From an uncultured Christensenellaceae bacterium (GTDB lineage: Bacteria; Bacillota; Clostridia; Christensenellales; Borkfalkiaceae), in contig CAJUOV010000006.1 in the NCBI GenBank assembly GCA_910588695.1, positions 1 through 64,000 of the forward strand: a stretch of 64,000 nt of DNA. Direction: 5' to 3'. Below the pieces are notes generated by a model that saw nothing but the letters and a program-made list of their open reading frames with translations, had not been told where the DNA came from and ran no database searches. The position numbers and the translations under genes were made by a program. This document shows, piece by piece, positions 54,990 to 64,000 of this stretch (position 1 is the stretch's first letter; every line of letters starts with the position of its first letter).

Positions 54990-57900
54990 TTACAGATCGC
55001 CGTCAGATTCGTCGCGATCGGATTCTTCGCCTGTTTGTTCCGCCTCCTCTTTTTCTTCCGCCCCTTCTTTCTGCTTCTTTCTGCGAATCAAGAATACCGC
55101 AAGCGCCGCCGCGCCCGCCGCCGCAAGCACGCCGAACACGACGGAAAGAGAAACGACGAGAGCCGTATTATTTCCGTCCGTATTCCCGACTTTTTGCCAC
55201 GACACGTTGAATGTCAAAATCTCGTCGCCGCTTTCCAGAACGAATACATAATTTCTCGCTTCTGGCAACGACGCAAGGTAATCCTTATCGATCGTCACCG
55301 TTCTGCCGTTGATTGTAATATAACGGGAATCTACTTTGCGGTAGTTCTGCGCCGCATTGCGAACGACCCATTCCTCTTTCGCCGTCACCGTGCGGAAAGA
55401 CAGCGCGCCCTCGCCCTTATATTCGAGATTGAAGTCTGATTTTTCAACGGCACGGAAAGAAGCGCGCGTCGCGCAGGCGTTCAGCCCGAATCTGCCTTCG
55501 AGGGGATCATTATTTTTCAGTTCGGCGCGGATCACTTGCGCGCCGTTGAGATACACCCGTACGTCTGCGCCCTTCGCTTTTACTGCGATATTCAGGTTTC
55601 CCGCGTCTACCTCCCCGATGTTCGCTCTGCCGAGTTCGCCGTTCTCCGACCAGAGTTTAACGATCTTTCCGGGTCTGTCGTAATTTGCGATCAGATAATT
55701 CGTCAGTTTACCGTCTTCCTCGGTTGCACGGAACACGACCGCCGCAGCGGCTCCCGTACCGAGATCGAAAGAAGCGGAATAGTAGAAATCGCTCCCGCGC
55801 TCTTCGGAGAGCAAAAATCCGTCTCCGCCCAAATTCGTGCCCGTCAGTCCCGCTGCCGTATAATGCCATTCGCCCGACACAACGCCGGAAGGCATAAAAG
55901 TAAGATCGTCGTTCCCCGAAGGCTTTGCCGCAACCGATGCGCGGATCGTGCGCGTCATATTGCCCGCAGAAACTTCAACGACGGCATTCCCCGCCTTGAC
56001 CGCCTTGATCGTGGCGCCGTCCGCCGTTGTTTCGACGGTGACGCAATCCCCTTCTTTCACCCGCCAAGCAAGAGACTGTCCGCCCGCATAGGCAAGCACG
56101 TCCGCTTTTACCGCAAGCGTATCGTCGAGTTCCACTTCCGTCGCCGATACGTTGAGATACTTTTCTTCCTCTCCTTCCGAACGGCGGGGATCCGAGATCT
56201 CTCTGACGGCGATCTCCTTTTGCGCGTTGGGGGAAACGAGAACTTCGATCCCCGTCGAATAAGGAGAAGCAAGCGTTAACAGATAGAACGGCACGGTGAA
56301 ATCTTTTGCGAACACTTCTACGCCGCCGTTATCGACGAGGATATAAAAGTTCAGCGTCGTATCCTGTTTACCCTGCCGCGAGGCAAAACGAAGAGTTCCT
56401 TCGGGGAACGCCACGCCCGCCGTTTCAGTATGCGAGCGGTCCACGAAATAGCCGTCACGCTTGTTCCAGCCGATCTCGGTATAGTGCATTCCGTCCGCGC
56501 TTACGTTCACGCGGATGGAAACGGGTTCGAGCGCGGGATTGACAACCGTCGCTTCGATTTCCAGACAGTGACTCTTCAAAGCCGCGTAATCGGTGACTTC
56601 CGTCTTTTCAAATGCCGTATCGTCCCTGACGACCGGCGTTTCGGTAAGCGTATAGCCGAAATCCGCATTCTTTTTCAGTCCGTAAATAACGGGAATCGTA
56701 AATCCGCCCCCGTTCCAGCCCTTGCGCGCCGTGCGGAACGAACCGCTGTCTACCGAACCCGCCGCATTGGGCATTCCCGAAAACCAGCTCAGTCCCACAG
56801 CTTTGTCCGCATATTTTCCCTCTTCGATATAGAAAGTTTGCGCCGCATAGGAGTCGGGTCCGTACTCCATTTTACAAAGCCGTTTATCCGTGGATTCGAG
56901 CGCATCGATCCGCGCGCCCGTATCGGGGTCTTTAACAGTCAGTTTTCCGCCTTCGAATCCAAAGTCGCACACGAAATAATAGCGGGAAGAAAGCGTAACG
57001 GCAAAATGCGTCCGCCCGTCGTCCGCCGTGAGCGGGAACACGTCGGGACATTCCGGTTTACAATAAACTCTCAAAAATCCCGCGTCCTCCCAGTTGACGA
57101 GATCTTTTGATTTGAGGAAGAAGAGATATTGATCCTCCATGTCTGTGAGCGCCATGCCCCACTTATATTCGCCCGCAACGGCGGAAATATCAAACACTTT
57201 CGGATCGCGCCAGCTTCCGTCCGTCACGGGATTTCCGCCCGCGTCGAGGCTCACGGTACAGGGAACGAGCTTCTTTTTCTCCCAAGTGAGTCCGCCGTCT
57301 CTGCTGATCATGATTCCCGTGTTTTTATTTCCGCCGTTATCCTGATGTCGGGTATAGTATCCGAGAAGTCCGACCGCTTCGCCGTCCGTCTTCGCGTCCG
57401 CCGCCTCCGAAAACCAGCCGTCGATCTCCGCGCTTTCGCCCTTATGATAGACGAGAGCGGAGCCCGACCACATATATCCCGTCTCCCCGTTCGCCATGTC
57501 GGGCACGAGCGCGATCGGAAGATTTTCCCAATGTACGAGGTCTTGACTGCGCGCGTGTCCCCAATACATATCGCCCCACGTTTCGCCGAACGGATAATGC
57601 TGATAGAAAAGATGATAATATCCACCGTAGTAAACCATGCCGTTCGGATCGTTGTTCCAATGCGAATTCTGCGAATAGTGAAAGCGGTTGCGGTAGAGTT
57701 CGGAATAGAGCGAAATTTCGTTTGCGCTCACGGCTGCGTCCGTAAACGAGGCAGCGCCGCCCGCCGTATAATAACCGAGTTCGCCGCCTTCATACGCGCC
57801 GAGCGTATCGCCCGCTTCGAGCTTTACGGCAGGCGCGCTCCCGTCCGTGAAAACAAAGCGTTCGATCCCGTCCGCATAAAAGGAAATCACCGTCTTATCA

Positions 57901-58328
57901 GACTCCTTCGAAAACACGACCTGAACGGAAACGGATGAGAGCGATCTCGTTTTTTCTTTTACGAGTTCCTCTTCGTCCGCGCTCATATTTGCGGGACCGA
58001 CAAAGGGTTCCTCTCTCAGCACTTCTTCCGCCTCTCCGCTCTTCACGAGCCTGACGCGGTTTTCCGTTCTGTCGACGACGAACGAATACGATCCGTTCTC
58101 CGTCTTGCCGAATACAAGCCCTGCCGCTTCCGCCGTCAAGAATTCCGCCTTTGCCGCAAACGCAAACGTTTCGTCTGCGCCGAACGATTTCCCCGTCAGA
58201 TCGACGGCAACCCCTGCATTTTCCTCCGCAGAGGTCACATGTCTCTTCACGGTCAGACCGACTGCGGCAAATAACACCAGAAAAAACACCGCGAACATAC
58301 CGATCAAACACTTTCTTTTTGCTCTCAT
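54990..58328 (-). CDS. Membrane-anchored GH32 fructanase
   Basis: 1112 residues with an N-terminal signal or anchor segment and a C-terminal transmembrane helix (about 1062-1085) followed by an acidic tail. GH32 motifs are WNNDPNGM (nucleophile Asp), SWRDPKVF (stabiliser Asp) and PECPDVF (acid Glu). An N-terminal laminin-like or CBM66-like region, a Big2-like domain and another jelly-roll follow the beta-propeller and sandwich. ATG at 58328 follows GGAGG; the longer frame to 58358 lacks one. It likely degrades levan or inulin at the cell surface. Confidence 0.88.
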   Translation of the reverse strand: MRAKRKCLIGMFAVFFLVLFAAVGLTVKRHVTSAEENAGVAVDLTGKSFGADETFAFAAKAEFLTAEAAGLVFGKTENGSYSFVVDRTENRVRLVKSGEAEEVLREEPFVGPANMSADEEELVKEKTRSLSSVSVQVVFSKESDKTVISFYADGIERFVFTDGSAPAVKLEAGDTLGAYEGGELGYYTAGGAASFTDAAVSANEISLYSELYRNRFHYSQNSHWNNDPNGMVYYGGYYHLFYQHYPFGETWGDMYWGHARSQDLVHWENLPIALVPDMANGETGYMWSGSALVYHKGESAEIDGWFSEAADAKTDGEAVGLLGYYTRHQDNGGNKNTGIMISRDGGLTWEKKKLVPCTVSLDAGGNPVTDGSWRDPKVFDISAVAGEYKWGMALTDMEDQYLFFLKSKDLVNWEDAGFLRVYCKPECPDVFPLTADDGRTHFAVTLSSRYYFVCDFGFEGGKLTVKDPDTGARIDALESTDKRLCKMEYGPDSYAAQTFYIEEGKYADKAVGLSWFSGMPNAAGSVDSGSFRTARKGWNGGGFTIPVIYGLKKNADFGYTLTETPVVRDDTAFEKTEVTDYAALKSHCLEIEATVVNPALEPVSIRVNVSADGMHYTEIGWNKRDGYFVDRSHTETAGVAFPEGTLRFASRQGKQDTTLNFYILVDNGGVEVFAKDFTVPFYLLTLASPYSTGIEVLVSPNAQKEIAVREISDPRRSEGEEEKYLNVSATEVELDDTLAVKADVLAYAGGQSLAWRVKEGDCVTVETTADGATIKAVKAGNAVVEVSAGNMTRTIRASVAAKPSGNDDLTFMPSGVVSGEWHYTAAGLTGTNLGGDGFLLSEERGSDFYYSASFDLGTGAAAAVVFRATEEDGKLTNYLIANYDRPGKIVKLWSENGELGRANIGEVDAGNLNIAVKAKGADVRVYLNGAQVIRAELKNNDPLEGRFGLNACATRASFRAVEKSDFNLEYKGEGALSFRTVTAKEEWVVRNAAQNYRKVDSRYITINGRTVTIDKDYLASLPEARNYVFVLESGDEILTFNVSWQKVGNTDGNNTALVVSLSVVFGVLAAAGAAALAVFLIRRKKQKEGAEEKEEAEQTGEESDRDESDGDL

Positions 58329-58380
58329 AATTCCTCCCTCGCCGTCAAACGGCGTCATTCCGTATCATATTTATTTTATA

Positions 58381-58396
58381 ATGGAATCGTTTCCAT
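58381..58396 (-). promoter_or_regulatory. Candidate LacI-family operator
   Basis: ATGGAATCGTTTCCAT has 6-base inverted arms around a CG centre, typical of LacI-family sites. It lies between the LacI-type gene and the GH32 start. Confidence 0.55.
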
Positions 58397-58438
58397 GCAG
58401 TAATATATCCCACCCGTTCTTTTCGGGATCCTTTTTGA

Positions 58439-59401
58439 CTAAGTCGTTTCTCCCTCGTCAAACAGCGTAGGAACGATGATTTTATCCTGAACATTCCGTC
58501 CGCCGATCTTTTTAACGAGCTGATCCACGATCGCTTCCGAAAGATTCGGAATATCCTGACGGATAAATGTGAACTTCGGACTTTTTACCCAACTGTCGAG
58601 AACCCCGTCGTAGGACACGATCTTGAAACGCTCGGGAACTTTTTCGCCCCGCTTTTCCGCCTCGCGGTACAGAGCCAACGCCAGCATATCGCCCGAAACG
58701 AGCGCTCCCTCCGCATCCGGATAGCGATCGAAAAATTTTTCCGCAAGTTTCGCTTCTTCTCCGTGCGCGATTTCCTCGAAAAGAATGTGTTCTTCTCTGC
58801 CGTTCTCGCGCATCGCCGCGCAATATCCGTTGAGACGCTCTCCCACTTCGGAATCGACTTTCGGCTTGCCGCCGAGATAGCCGATTTTTCCGCCGCTCCT
58901 TTTGATGAGATACTCCGTCGCGCGGCGGGAACTTTCAAAATTATCGCTCGTTACGCAGGGAATGTTCTCTCCGAGATGACGGTCGAGCGTTACGATCGGA
59001 TAATCGGGCAGAATATCGTTATGACGATAGTGCGTAATAAAGATCGCTCCGTCCACGCGTCCGCTTGCTATTAAACGGATGACCTCACTCTCCTTTTCCG
59101 CGCTGCTCTGCGAACAAACCAATAACAGTTTGTATCCGCGTTTGTCGAGGCATGCTTCGATCTCGCCCGCTATCGCGCTGAAAAAAGGATGCCGTACCGT
59201 CGGTACAAATAAACCGATCAGATTATTGCGCCCGCCTTTCAGCGTCTGCGCGGTGCAGTTCGGCGTATAATTCAACTGTTCCATTGCGGACTGTACCCGT
59301 TTTCTGACGTCTGCGGACACATATCCGCTTTCGTTCAGAACTCTCGAAACCGTCCCCATTCCCACGCCCGCAAGCCGCGCGACGTCCTTCATATTCGCCA
59401 T
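58439..59401 (-). CDS. LacI-family transcriptional regulator
   Basis: 320 residues. HTH MKDVARLAGVGMGTVSRVLN at the N-terminus, then a periplasmic-binding-protein-like sensor domain. It sits among fructan genes and probably represses them until a fructan-derived sugar binds. Confidence 0.9.
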   Translation of the reverse strand: MANMKDVARLAGVGMGTVSRVLNESGYVSADVRKRVQSAMEQLNYTPNCTAQTLKGGRNNLIGLFVPTVRHPFFSAIAGEIEACLDKRGYKLLLVCSQSSAEKESEVIRLIASGRVDGAIFITHYRHNDILPDYPIVTLDRHLGENIPCVTSDNFESSRRATEYLIKRSGGKIGYLGGKPKVDSEVGERLNGYCAAMRENGREEHILFEEIAHGEEAKLAEKFFDRYPDAEGALVSGDMLALALYREAEKRGEKVPERFKIVSYDGVLDSWVKSPKFTFIRQDIPNLSEAIVDQLVKKIGGRNVQDKIIVPTLFDEGETT

Positions 59402-59426
59402 ATTTCTCTCCCTTCTTATTTTTTCA

Positions 59427-59455
59427 ATTGTATCAAATCGAACGGGAAAAGTAAA
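59427..59455 (-). promoter_or_regulatory. Promoter of the LacI-type regulator
   Basis: On the minus strand, TTTACT (59450-59455) and TACAAT (59427-59432) are 17 bases apart, shortly before the ATG. Confidence 0.55.
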
Positions 59456-59462
59456 TACAATT

Positions 59463-61697
59463 TTATGCCGAATAAGAATTTTCGCATTTACGCCAGGGCA
59501 ACTTCGCTATACCCAGCGAAAGACTGTTTGTTACGGTATCCTCGCTGTTTTCCCAATCCGGAACGGTTTCATAGTAAGTCACGACTTCGTCGAAAAACGC
59601 ATGCCCCCATGTTCCGCCCTCTTCTGCATCCCAAAGTTCGAGGTACAGCGTCTCGCCCAGATATTCGTGCAGATCGATCGCATAGGTGCGCATATCCGCC
59701 CACGAGCCTTTCGTCACGTCGGGGAAACCGTTGTCGTTAAAGTGATTCGAGCGATACAGCCCGATCTGCGTGCCGTCTTTTTTGAACACTTTAACCGCCG
59801 CCGTTCTTCCGCCCATCTTCACCGTGATCCAACCGCTTCCGCCGAGGATAAAGTTCGTAGATTTCACGCCCCAAGTATTCACCTCGTCGATCCCCGTATT
59901 CCATCCGTTGAGATGATACGTTCCCGAGCGATTATATGGAATTTTTTCTCCCCAATAGCTGGCGTCCGCACTGAGACAGCCGTCAAGATCGAATCCATCC
60001 GTCAAAGCCGTCCACCCCGTCATGTCGCCCGTCTCGAATCCGCCGTTATAGACCTGACTGAGATTATCCGAAACAATGATCGACACCGATGCCGTAACGT
60101 TTTGATTGAGAGCGACGCTTTCGTCCGCATCCGTGGCGTATTTTACGGTATAGACTCCGCGCCCGAGATTCATGTTCGTGTAATCAACGCCCGAGAGCGT
60201 AACGTTGTCTTTTTTCACTTCGGTGATCTTCACGGGAATGGGTTTGCCCGCCAAAGTCGCCTTTGCCCCGTCCGTACCCGACGAAATAAGTTCTTTGAGA
60301 TTGACGGGAGAAGTCAGTTCGGACGCAAGCAAAACGCGATCCTCCGCCCTCTTATCAAGACGGATAAAATTCGCGGGAGCGGGATATTCGCAATTCAAGT
60401 ACCAATTTCTGAGATTTTTAAGATCGTCCGCATAAGCGCCCGAAGGAGTAGGCGCGTTGTCTAACGAACGAAACTGCTCGGTAATGAGCGAGGTCACCTC
60501 TTCCTCTGTCAGCGAACAGCGAATATCGTCGAGATTGATAAATCCGAATCCCTCAGAGGCATTATCGACCACATTGAGATAGAGTTTTTTGCCCTCGTAT
60601 TTGTCGTCGAGCCTGGTATATGTTCTGACAAGCGTCAGAGCGCGCACAGGATCGGAAAACGCATTGTTGCGGATCCTCGCCACAACCGCATCTTTCTTTT
60701 CATCTTCCGTATCTTCCGCAAGACGGACTTCGACGTATGCGTTCATGCCTTTTCCCGCGCCGAGCATCATCGAAATAAAGGGCGCGCCCGCCTTTAAGGT
60801 AAAGGTCGTCGAACGCATGGAACCCGTCTTGCTTTCATTGAGGTCGCCGCGGAAGAATTTTTCGCCGTGCGCGTAGAAATATCTGCCTTCCCAATAGGTC
60901 GCGTCGGCGCTTGCGATTCCCGCGGGGCGGAATGCTTCACCCGTGATCTTCCACTGGGCGAGTCCATCTTCGAAATCCCCGTTTTTGATCGTGAACGCGT
61001 CGGGCGTATCGTCTTCGAAAGGCGGCGCGGCGTATTTGGCAAGCAACGCGCTCCGTTCGTCTGCATATTTTACGACTTCCGCCTCGTCTTTGAGCAATCT
61101 AAAATCGTCGAGATTCGCATACGGATAAGAGTTCTCGTTTTTGCCCGCATCGTTATCGGTAATGCGGATCACGACCGTCTTGCCCATATGCGCCGAAAGG
61201 TCCGCCGTATGACGGATCATCTGCGCGGTAATGAACGCTCCGTCGAAATCGGTATTCGTCGCCTTAACCGCCGACTTTCCGTCATAGAGGAAATTGAGCG
61301 GCGCGCCGCTGACATGATCCAAAAACTCGATATAGACTTTATCGGGATTTTTTGCCGCTCCCAGCTTAAACGCAACCTTCCCCGTTCCCGAAATCTTAAA
61401 CGGCAGCGAGGTCAGCGTCCCTTTGTTGGTAATGATCGCTTTTTTTCCGTTAAAATAACAGTTCCCCACCGCTTCGAGTTCAGCCGCCTGATCCTCCGTG
61501 ACCCCGAGCGGTTGGAACGCCATATCTTCGCGTGTCCATCCCGGAATATCGTTTCCGTCCAGATCGTACTCGAACGAACCGTTCACGATGTCGTCCGAAA
61601 CATACTCTTCTTCTCCGCAAGCGGCGAAAACACCCGCTCCGAGGGTCGCCAGCGACAAAACCGATAAAACCGCGATTGCCTTATTGAATTTATTCAT
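59463..61697 (-). CDS. Surface lipoprotein with three jelly-roll modules
   Basis: 744 residues, lipobox FAAC. Three carbohydrate-binding-like modules begin NGSFEYDLDGNDIPGW, NGDFEDGLAQW and NGGFETGDMTGW, each with a glycine-rich strand (for example GGSGWITVKMGG). The last 200 residues match the C-terminus of the lipoprotein at 51244-54964, so the two are paralogues. Placed between GH32 genes, it is a likely fructan-binding protein. Confidence 0.8.
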   Translation of the reverse strand: MNKFNKAIAVLSVLSLATLGAGVFAACGEEEYVSDDIVNGSFEYDLDGNDIPGWTREDMAFQPLGVTEDQAAELEAVGNCYFNGKKAIITNKGTLTSLPFKISGTGKVAFKLGAAKNPDKVYIEFLDHVSGAPLNFLYDGKSAVKATNTDFDGAFITAQMIRHTADLSAHMGKTVVIRITDNDAGKNENSYPYANLDDFRLLKDEAEVVKYADERSALLAKYAAPPFEDDTPDAFTIKNGDFEDGLAQWKITGEAFRPAGIASADATYWEGRYFYAHGEKFFRGDLNESKTGSMRSTTFTLKAGAPFISMMLGAGKGMNAYVEVRLAEDTEDEKKDAVVARIRNNAFSDPVRALTLVRTYTRLDDKYEGKKLYLNVVDNASEGFGFINLDDIRCSLTEEEVTSLITEQFRSLDNAPTPSGAYADDLKNLRNWYLNCEYPAPANFIRLDKRAEDRVLLASELTSPVNLKELISSGTDGAKATLAGKPIPVKITEVKKDNVTLSGVDYTNMNLGRGVYTVKYATDADESVALNQNVTASVSIIVSDNLSQVYNGGFETGDMTGWTALTDGFDLDGCLSADASYWGEKIPYNRSGTYHLNGWNTGIDEVNTWGVKSTNFILGGSGWITVKMGGRTAAVKVFKKDGTQIGLYRSNHFNDNGFPDVTKGSWADMRTYAIDLHEYLGETLYLELWDAEEGGTWGHAFFDEVVTYYETVPDWENSEDTVTNSLSLGIAKLPWRKCENSYSA

Positions 61698-61713
61698 ATT
61701 TTCCCCGTTTCCC

Positions 61714-63222
61714 TTATTTTACTTCGATCTCGTACCCGACAACGTTGCAAAACCGTGCCGAACCGCCTTCTGCGAAAAAGGACACGCCCTCCGCCCCTCT
61801 GTCGGGGCAGACGTTTGCCGCCATAACCGCCGCGCCGTCGTTCACATACAATTCCGCCCCCGTGCAATCGAGGAAGAGACGGAACGAAAGAACGCCGTTC
61901 CCGTCGGGCGCGACATGCACGCTCCTCGCCGCAAAATCCGTTTCGGGAAAGGCGCCGCGTATGAGTTTTCCGCACCCGCCCCGATCGAGAGTTACCGTAC
62001 CCTTCTTTCTGTCGTAATAAATCGAAAGCGCGCATCCCTCGCCGACAAACGCCCTGATCCCGACCCGTTCCGCCGTTCCCGTGTCGATCCCGAAGGATAT
62101 TTCTTTCCGGGTTCCGCTCAATGCGGAAATCTCGTTCTCTTCGTCGTCAAGAACAAAATCCGAAACGCGCCGTTCGTTTTTGCGATACAACTCGATTTCA
62201 CGGACGGGACGCTGATACAGCTGTCCGTTCTTCAAGGAGAGCTCGCGCGGCAGAATCATGGAACCCACATATCCGTCCGGCGCAGTCACGTAATCTCTGT
62301 CCCACATCTGCATCCAAGCCGTCATGATCACCCGCCCGTCCGCCGCGGCAATCGTCTGGGGCGCATAAAAGTCGAAACCCCCGTCCGTTTCGCCCATATA
62401 ATCGACATTGAATTTTCCGCTTGCAAGATCGAGCTTTCCGACCAGATACACCGACGAATGGATATTTACAAAGCGTTTCCCGTCCGACGGAAGAAACTGC
62501 GCGCTGTACATCAGAACATCTTTCCCGTCCGCTTCAAACATTGTGGGGCATTCGTATACCCCTTTATTGAGTCCGCCCTCTTCTCCCCCGAACAGCGCGC
62601 CCACGAATTTCCAACGCTTCATGTCTTTTGAACGGTAAAGCAGGATATTGCCGCAAAGCTCCGTCTTAGTTCCGACGAGCGCATAATATCTGTCGCCGCG
62701 GCGAAAGAGGAAGGGATCGCGGAATTCTTTGATCGGATAAATTTCAGGCAGTTTCGAGGAGGGAATCACGGGATTGCGTTCGTATTTTTCAAAATGAACG
62801 CCGTCGCGCGAATATGCCAGACACTGCTGTTGCACGGCATCCTCGTCTACGCCCGTATACATGACATAGAGATTCCCGTTTTCCGCGCGCGCAGATCCGC
62901 TGAAACATCCGTAGCCCCAATCGTAAGGCTTGTCGGGCGCGAGCGCGACGGGCAGATATTCCCATTTGACAAAATCAACCGTCGCCGCGTGCCCCCAGTA
63001 CATGGAATTCCACTTGGCTTCAAACGGATTGTATTGCCAGAACAAATGATATTTCCCGCCGAACGAACAGAATCCGTTCGGATCGTTCATCCACCCGATC
63101 TCGGGCGTCAGATGAAAAGAGGGACGTTTGCTTCTGTCCGAAAGCGGCGCATGTTCCCGCACGTATTCGTTTGCAAGGGAAAGCGTATAGGACAATGCTT
63201 CCGCTCTCTCCGTTCTCTTCAT
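61714..63222 (-). CDS. GH32 fructosidase, cytoplasmic
   Basis: 502 residues without signal peptide. IGWMNDPNGF (nucleophile), EFRDPFLF (stabiliser) and YECPTMFEADG (acid) are present. The C-terminal beta-sandwich follows (about 350-502). It probably hydrolyses imported fructo-oligosaccharides or sucrose. It lies 16 bases upstream of the next lipoprotein gene. Confidence 0.93.
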   Translation of the reverse strand: MKRTERAEALSYTLSLANEYVREHAPLSDRSKRPSFHLTPEIGWMNDPNGFCSFGGKYHLFWQYNPFEAKWNSMYWGHAATVDFVKWEYLPVALAPDKPYDWGYGCFSGSARAENGNLYVMYTGVDEDAVQQQCLAYSRDGVHFEKYERNPVIPSSKLPEIYPIKEFRDPFLFRRGDRYYALVGTKTELCGNILLYRSKDMKRWKFVGALFGGEEGGLNKGVYECPTMFEADGKDVLMYSAQFLPSDGKRFVNIHSSVYLVGKLDLASGKFNVDYMGETDGGFDFYAPQTIAAADGRVIMTAWMQMWDRDYVTAPDGYVGSMILPRELSLKNGQLYQRPVREIELYRKNERRVSDFVLDDEENEISALSGTRKEISFGIDTGTAERVGIRAFVGEGCALSIYYDRKKGTVTLDRGGCGKLIRGAFPETDFAARSVHVAPDGNGVLSFRLFLDCTGAELYVNDGAAVMAANVCPDRGAEGVSFFAEGGSARFCNVVGYEIEVK

Positions 63223-63239
63223 AACTTTTAAGCCTCTCT

Positions 63240-64000
63240 TTATTGATAAATCGATCTGACCGATCCCGCTGCCAACTTCGCAATACGAACTTCGCCCGCC
63301 GCATCTTCCTGCTCCGCCGACACGACGATTTTGGTCGACGAAGGCGCGGCATACGATCGCATCGTAATCGCAAGCCTCGCGTCGAAAAAGGTTTCGATCA
63401 GAGAGCGGTCGATATAAATTTCCATCGTCAGCATACCGTTTTCGATTTCAAATACCGCGTTGCCCATATCGTTCGATTCACCTTTCCCCTGCGCCCCCTG
63501 ATCGACAGTTATACTTGAAACTTTTTTCGCTTTACAGTCGTAAACGAAATCCGTATAATCCGAACCGCTCTCGTTCGATTTTACGCGCACGGAGACTTTG
63601 TTCGTCTTTTCGGTGATTCCCGTAAACGTGACGCTCAGATAGAGCATATCGCGATTGACTGCGGAAAGTTCGGCGTTCGCCTCTTCGAGGGAGAGATTCT
63701 CCTTATCTACGAGCGTCGTAACGTATTTTTCCTTCACTGCGGACACCGCGTCGATTTCGGCAAACCGCCCGTCGTCGGACAGGGTCACCTTTCTCACAAG
63801 GCTCATGCTGCACGCCCAGCCCGCAAGCCTGACTTCCGCCTCGCTGCGGTAATCCTGACTGATGCTGAACAAATACATGTCTCCCTTTTCGTCGAGCATA
63901 GCGCTCGGACCCGTAAACACGTTCGGACCGTAATCGAATCGCTTCGGCGCGTGCGCGTAATCGGGATCGGGAATAAATCTGCCCGTGATCTTGTCGAACG
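63240..64000 (-). CDS. GH32 enzyme, C-terminal part (continues past the window)
   Basis: At least 253 residues; the frame is open to the right edge (FDYGPNVFTGPSAM near the edge). The end of the propeller and the beta-sandwich are visible, with MEIYIDRSLIETFFD, a typical GH32 C-terminal strand. The N-terminus and the catalytic motifs lie outside the window, so location and activity are open. Confidence 0.8.
   Translation of the reverse strand, partial: FDKITGRFIPDPDYAHAPKRFDYGPNVFTGPSAMLDEKGDMYLFSISQDYRSEAEVRLAGWACSMSLVRKVTLSDDGRFAEIDAVSAVKEKYVTTLVDKENLSLEEANAELSAVNRDMLYLSVTFTGITEKTNKVSVRVKSNESGSDYTDFVYDCKAKKVSSITVDQGAQGKGESNDMGNAVFEIENGMLTMEIYIDRSLIETFFDARLAITMRSYAAPSSTKIVVSAEQEDAAGEVRIAKLAAGSVRSIYQ

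Overview
The window looks like a chromosomal segment of a spore-forming, carbohydrate-degrading Clostridia-type Firmicute. The signs are an infC-rpmI-rplT operon with an AUU start, a T-box on thrS, ECF transporter S components, YunB- and YtxC-like sporulation genes, and many lipoprotein glycoside hydrolases. No rRNA or tRNA gene was seen. Most of the window is moderately GC-rich; about 37.5-51.0 kb is clearly more AT-rich.

Layout. (1) 0.1-11.9 kb: an arabinose-containing-glycan operon on the minus strand (GH127-like enzyme, solute-binding lipoprotein, two ABC permeases, GH43, and a giant SGNH/carbohydrate-binding lipoprotein), with a divergent AraC-type regulator. (2) 11.9-35.9 kb: housekeeping genes (YebC, SpoU methyltransferase, rplT, rpmI, infC, thrS, leuS, murG, hom, coaX with an ECF S component, bioY, metK, a radical SAM protein, an ABC-F ATPase, tadA, an M14 peptidase, rlmH, a CPBP protease and a two-subunit fumarase), plus a decayed nitroreductase. 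(3) 36-37.2 kb: a frameshifted serine hydrolase. (4) 37.3-51.2 kb: the centrepiece, described below. (5) 51.2-64 kb: a fructan locus (three GH32 proteins, a LacI regulator and two surface lipoproteins sharing a C-terminal module).

Centrepiece. The sporulation regulator gene spoIIID is split. Its first 35 codons lie at 51034-51138 and its last 51 codons at 37301-37456, on the same strand and in the same order. The 13,577 bp between them is bounded by a 10-bp direct repeat (ACCGTACATA on the coding strand). Joining the two copies restores one 86-codon frame exactly inside the recognition helix of the SpoIIID helix-turn-helix. The intervening DNA carries a large serine recombinase. The recombinase is preceded by a 57-aa ORF and a sigma-E-like promoter, and the 5' half of spoIIID also has a sigma-E-like promoter. 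This is the architecture of skin-type elements (sigK in Bacillus subtilis and Clostridioides difficile) that are removed from the mother-cell chromosome during sporulation, but here the host gene is spoIIID. The cargo is a complete type II-A CRISPR-Cas system (cas9, cas1, cas2, csn2, tracrRNA, and a 25-repeat array), a HipA-like kinase with an HTH partner, and a DUF6883-like/DUF4926-like toxin-immunity pair. I know of no described spoIIID-interrupting element, nor of one carrying CRISPR-Cas. The split, the repeat and the frame restoration are read directly from the sequence; excision during sporulation is inference.
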